6,558 nucleotides of DNA. Source: an uncultured Clostridia bacterium. GTDB lineage: Bacteria; Bacillota_A; Clostridia; TANB77; CAG-508. Below are positions 4,796 to 6,558 of the stretch, piece after piece. Below the pieces are notes generated by a model. It saw nothing but the letters and a program-made list of their open reading frames with translations. It did no database searches and was not told the DNA's origin. Both the position numbers and the translations under genes were made by a program. The number at the start of each line of letters is the position of its first letter. Position 1 is the first letter of the stretch. The DNA lies in NCBI GenBank assembly GCA_947588915.1, contig CANPZA010000083.1:1-6558 (forward strand), written 5' to 3'.

Positions 4796-4971
4796 AAAGA
4801 TTAGGGAAAGCATTGTTAAAAACAATAACATTGCTAGTAATAATTTTAGTAATAGATTTTGTTTTAAATTTAATATTGGATTTATTACCTTGGATAGCAC
4901 CTATATTACTTATATTAACAATTATATTACTAATAATATTTTATTATTTACAAGAGAAGGAGGATAACTAA
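4792..4971 (+). CDS. Small two-helix membrane protein
   Basis: A 59-residue protein with a short basic N-terminus (MKRLGKALLK), a first hydrophobic segment at about 11-33 (TITLLVIILVIDFVLNLILD...), a Pro-Trp turn (LPWIAP, 32-37), a second hydrophobic segment at about 36-52 (ILLILTIILLIIFYY), and an acidic tail QEKEDN. It is therefore probably a two-span inner-membrane hairpin. No family recognised. Roles such as superinfection exclusion or membrane tethering of replication are possible but unsupported. The ATG overlaps the preceding stop as ATGA and its TAA overlaps the next ATG, so expression is coupled. Its 3' end supplies the AGGAGG of the SSB-like gene. Confidence 0.75.
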   Translation: MKRLGKALLKTITLLVIILVIDFVLNLILDLLPWIAPILLILTIILLIIFYYLQEKEDN

Positions 4972-5378
4972 TGAACATATCAGGTGAAGCAAGAATTTTG
5001 AAAGATGATAGAGGTGTTTATAAAACAACACTTGTTAGTACAGATGCTAACAAAGAAACTGGAGAAGAAGAAAAAATATTTATGAAAATAAATGTTGGTT
5101 TCAAAAAAGGTGTTGAAGTAAAGAATAAAACAAAAATTAATATAACAAATGGATTTATAACATTTTTTAGAATTGATACAGGAGAAGTAAAAGAAGATGG
5201 AAAAACAGACTATAAATACTTCCCTAAACTCGTGATAATGGATTTTGAGATAGTTGAAGATGGAGTAGATGAAGTTTATTCTTCTAAACCTAAAAAAGCT
5301 GTAGAAAGCAATTTTAATGATGATACATTTGGTGGATATTATCCAGATACATATTCAGAAGATACTCTGCCATTTTAA
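4971..5378 (+). CDS. SSB-like single-stranded DNA-binding protein
   Basis: A 135-residue protein with an all-beta N-terminal body (MNISGEARILKDD; YKTTLVSTD; KIFMKINVGF; NKTKINITNGFITFF; PKLVIMDFEIV), compatible with an OB fold. A low-complexity linker (about 101-125) follows. The acidic hydrophobic tip SEDTLPF (129-135) resembles the C-terminal tip (DDIPF) through which bacterial SSBs recruit partner proteins. It lacks obvious close similarity to classical Ssb, so I call it SSB-like on tail, size and context: ERF lies upstream and the replisome organizer downstream. ATG 4971 has AGGAGG (4958-4963) 7 bases upstream. It is followed by 141 bases of noncoding, GC-rich sequence. Confidence 0.7.
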   Translation: MNISGEARILKDDRGVYKTTLVSTDANKETGEEEKIFMKINVGFKKGVEVKNKTKINITNGFITFFRIDTGEVKEDGKTDYKYFPKLVIMDFEIVEDGVDEVYSSKPKKAVESNFNDDTFGGYYPDTYSEDTLPF

Positions 5379-5390
5379 ATAAAAAAACAA

Positions 5391-5503
5391 CTAGGGTAGG
5401 CGAAAATAAAGTCTGCCCCTTTAATAAAAATACGGTGGCAAGTACCCAACAATATGGGGAGGGCTTCAATTCCGTGTAAGTGATTAGGCTTACAGAACGT
5501 TCT
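5391..5503 (+). ncRNA. Candidate structured RNA (three hairpins) before the replisome organizer
   Basis: This noncoding gap is far more GC-rich than its surroundings: 48 of 110 bases between 5391 and 5500 by my count. It can fold into three successive hairpins. P1 is 5394-5401 with 5411-5418 (8 bp with two G-U, A-rich loop). P2 has outer stem 5430-5435/5472-5477, inner AAGU 5440-5443/5463-5466 and CCC 5445-5447/5456-5458. P3 is 5475-5480/5489-5494 (UGUAAG/CUUACA), which competes with the base of P2. The perfect palindrome AGAACGTTCT (5494-5503) follows, then AGGAGG (5509-5514) of the next gene. It could be a regulatory leader, ribozyme or origin-associated element. I do not recognise a known class. 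Confidence 0.5.
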
Positions 5504-5519
5504 AACATAGGAGGAAATT

Positions 5520-6200
5520 ATGGCTATTATAAGAAACAGAAACAAAGAAAAATACACAGTTGTAGATAGTGCAATATTTAAAAATAAAAATTTATCCTTA
5601 AAAGCAAGGGGAATGTTACTAACATTATTAAGTTTGCCAGATGACTGGGAATTTAGTGAAAATGGATTAGAATCATTATTTTGTGATGGAATTACAGCCA
5701 TAAAAACAGCACTAAAAGAATTGGAAAACGAAGGATATTTAATTAGAGAAAAATACAAAAATGAAAAAGGGCAATTTAGTACATATTGGACTATATTAGA
5801 AAATCCGCAACAGAAAATCCGCGATGGAAATTCCGCAACGGAAAATGATACCCAATCTAATACTAAAATAAAATACTTAAATAATAATATATGTCCATCA
5901 AAAGATGAACAAGATAATCCACCTTTGAAGGAAACAGAATTAGCAGATAACTTTGATAAGATATGGAAACTGTATCCTAGAAAAGATGGTAAAAATACAG
6001 CATATAGGCATTATAAGGCTTGGCTTGAAGGAAGAATGTATGCAGGAAGAAAAGTAAAACTCGATAATAAGCAAATGTGGTATGCAACAAAGAGATATGC
6101 TGATTTAGTGGAAAAAGAAAAAATAGACAAGCAGTATATCAAAATGGGAAGTACATTTTTCAATGAAGCTATTATGGAGTTTGTGGAGGAGGAAAAATAA
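5520..6200 (+). CDS. Phage replisome organizer / replication initiation protein
   Basis: A 226-residue protein. The N-terminal winged-helix domain (about 10-92: LSLKARGMLLTLLSLPDDWEFS, then AIKTALKELENEGYLIRE, FSTYWTIL) is typical of phage replication initiators in Firmicutes, which bind origin repeats and recruit helicase loader and helicase. A variable hydrophilic linker (93-140) follows. The C-terminal module (FDKIWKLYPRKDGKNTAYRHYKAWL, 145-169; GSTFFNEAIMEF, 210-221) is common in these proteins. The linker DNA holds three 14-bp iterons. ATG 5520 has AGGAGG (5509-5514) 5 bases upstream. The gene follows the structured segment 5391-5503 and overlaps the next gene by one base. Confidence 0.87.
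   Translation: MAIIRNRNKEKYTVVDSAIFKNKNLSLKARGMLLTLLSLPDDWEFSENGLESLFCDGITAIKTALKELENEGYLIREKYKNEKGQFSTYWTILENPQQKIRDGNSATENDTQSNTKIKYLNNNICPSKDEQDNPPLKETELADNFDKIWKLYPRKDGKNTAYRHYKAWLEGRMYAGRKVKLDNKQMWYATKRYADLVEKEKIDKQYIKMGSTFFNEAIMEFVEEEK
5799..5846. repeat. 14-bp iterons: probable phage replication origin
   Basis: Three head-to-tail 14-base units occur: GAAAATCCGCAACA (5799-5812), GAAAATCCGCGATG (5813-5826) and GAAATTCCGCAACG (5827-5840). A partial fourth, GAAAAT (5841-5846), follows. The period of 14 is not a multiple of 3, so the protein does not repeat and conservation acts on DNA. The third unit contains TTCCG-CAA-CGGAA, an inverted repeat. Lying in the linker of the initiator gene, this matches the lambda O layout and suggests self-encoded initiator sites. 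Confidence 0.65.
5851..5892. other. AT-rich stretch beside the iterons, possible unwinding element
   Basis: Directly after the iterons comes a run of almost only A and T (TAATACTAAAATAAAATA, then TTAAATAATAATATAT), coding for a low-complexity KIKYLNNN linker. An AT-rich region beside initiator repeats is the usual place of strand opening. The genome is AT-rich overall, so this alone is weak evidence. Confidence 0.35.
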
Positions 6201-6487
6201 TGGAAAAATATAATATAAAAGGCAAGTTAATTATGCCACATAATGTATTGTTTGCAGTTACAAGCCCAGATGATTGGGAAATGACGAGATTGATACTATT
6301 AGAGAGAATGTCAGATTGTAATTATGATGAGTATGTTTTATTAGAAGGTTATCATTGCTCTTGCTATGGATTTGATGAAACAGAATGGGATTGTATTAAG
6401 TTGACGAAAGACGAATTAAATAAAATTTTAGAAAATGAAAAATATGGTTTAAGAAAAGAATTAAAAGATTTTTTGGAGCATAGTTAA
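6200..6487 (+). CDS. Hypothetical phage early protein with HCSC motif
   Basis: A 95-residue protein of a type I associate with phage early regions but cannot name functionally. Visible features are a central LLEGYHCSCYGFDETEWDCIKL (47-68), with His52, Cys53, Cys55 and Cys65 as possible metal ligands, and a helical C-terminus (TKDELNKILENEKYGLRKELKDFL). No membrane segment. ATG 6200 overlaps the stop of the replisome-organizer gene by one base (taATG) and is served by GGAGGAGG (6185-6192), so the two are coupled. Confidence 0.75.
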   Translation: MEKYNIKGKLIMPHNVLFAVTSPDDWEMTRLILLERMSDCNYDEYVLLEGYHCSCYGFDETEWDCIKLTKDELNKILENEKYGLRKELKDFLEHS

Positions 6488-6488
6488 G

Positions 6489-6558
6489 ATGAATAATCCA
6501 GAACAAATAAAACAACTATTAACACCAATTATGGTAGCACAGCATTATCTTGGACAAG
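6489..6558 (+). CDS. Start of a replication gene, possibly a primase (cut by window end)
   Basis: An open frame begins at ATG 6489, one base after the previous stop, with GGAG (6475-6478) 10 bases upstream. The first 23 residues (MNNPEQIKQLLTPIMVAQHYLGQ) are all that is visible. The pattern of a short helix leading to a hydrophobic A-x-H-Y-L-G turn resembles the N-terminus of CHC2 zinc-finger primases, and a primase is common after a replisome organizer. No zinc motif is visible before the window ends, so the function is a guess. Confidence 0.55.
   Translation, partial: MNNPEQIKQLLTPIMVAQHYLGQ

Noticed and set aside
5391..5519. Known riboswitch or self-cleaving ribozyme (c-di-GMP-II, twister, pistol, hammerhead, hatchet)
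   Set aside because: I compared by eye with remembered consensus motifs and found no conserved core; left as an unclassified structured element.
5375..5758. Minus-strand 127-codon frame covering the structured gap and the initiator start
   Set aside because: Antisense to the replisome organizer with no RBS or recognisable domain; it does not explain the GC-rich gap.
5799..5846. CRISPR array
   Set aside because: Units are 14 bp with no spacers and lie inside a coding gene; they are iterons, not CRISPR repeats.

Overview
This window reads as the lysogeny and early replication region of a temperate tailed phage, or a prophage end, of a low-GC Firmicute (Clostridia or a related Bacilli lineage). 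The evidence is very AT-rich DNA, strong AGGAGG-type ribosome binding sites, TGA used as a stop codon, a tRNA-Leu 3' fragment next to a tyrosine integrase, a divergent immunity switch, and a tightly packed rightward early operon with ERF recombinase, SSB-like and replisome-organizer genes. No virion structural gene is visible.

Left part (1-1490). A 55-base tRNA-Leu(UAG) 3' portion without its 5' half (23-77) is the likely attachment core. It is followed by a bidirectional terminator, two tandem 11-bp repeats that resemble integrase arm sites, and a leftward tyrosine recombinase. The recombinase reads as if it carries a one-base insertion near its N-terminus. Between integrase and immunity genes lies a probable small RNA gene (about 1398-1472, rightward) with its own promoter and terminator.

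Immunity switch (1483-2435). A leftward operon encodes a Cro/CI-type repressor and an ImmA/IrrE-like protein, both starting with TTG. It diverges from a strong rightward early promoter. A perfect 18-bp palindrome just downstream of that promoter's -10, plus a weaker copy over its -35, are probable operators.

Early operon (2435-6558, rightward, many overlapping or abutting genes). In order: a small Xis-like HTH protein, a coiled-coil protein, a zinc-ribbon protein, a small helical protein, a coiled-coil/KOW-like protein, ERF single-strand annealing protein, an unknown protein, a small two-helix membrane protein, an SSB-like protein with an SSB-type C-terminal tip, an unusually GC-rich structured intergenic segment, a replisome organizer with internal 14-bp iterons (probable origin), an unknown Cys/His-containing protein, and the start of a gene that may be a primase.

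Most notable observations: (1) the candidate small RNA at 1398-1472 is complementary at 25 of 26 positions (one of them G-U) to the ribosome-binding region of the zinc-ribbon gene 1.6 kb away, which suggests an RNA regulator linking the lysogenic and early transcripts; (2) a 110-base segment at 44% G+C that can fold into three consecutive hairpins sits directly before the replisome-organizer gene; (3) 14-bp iterons run out of codon phase inside that gene, next to an AT-rich stretch, as in lambda O. All of this is from reading the sequence; no database search was possible.
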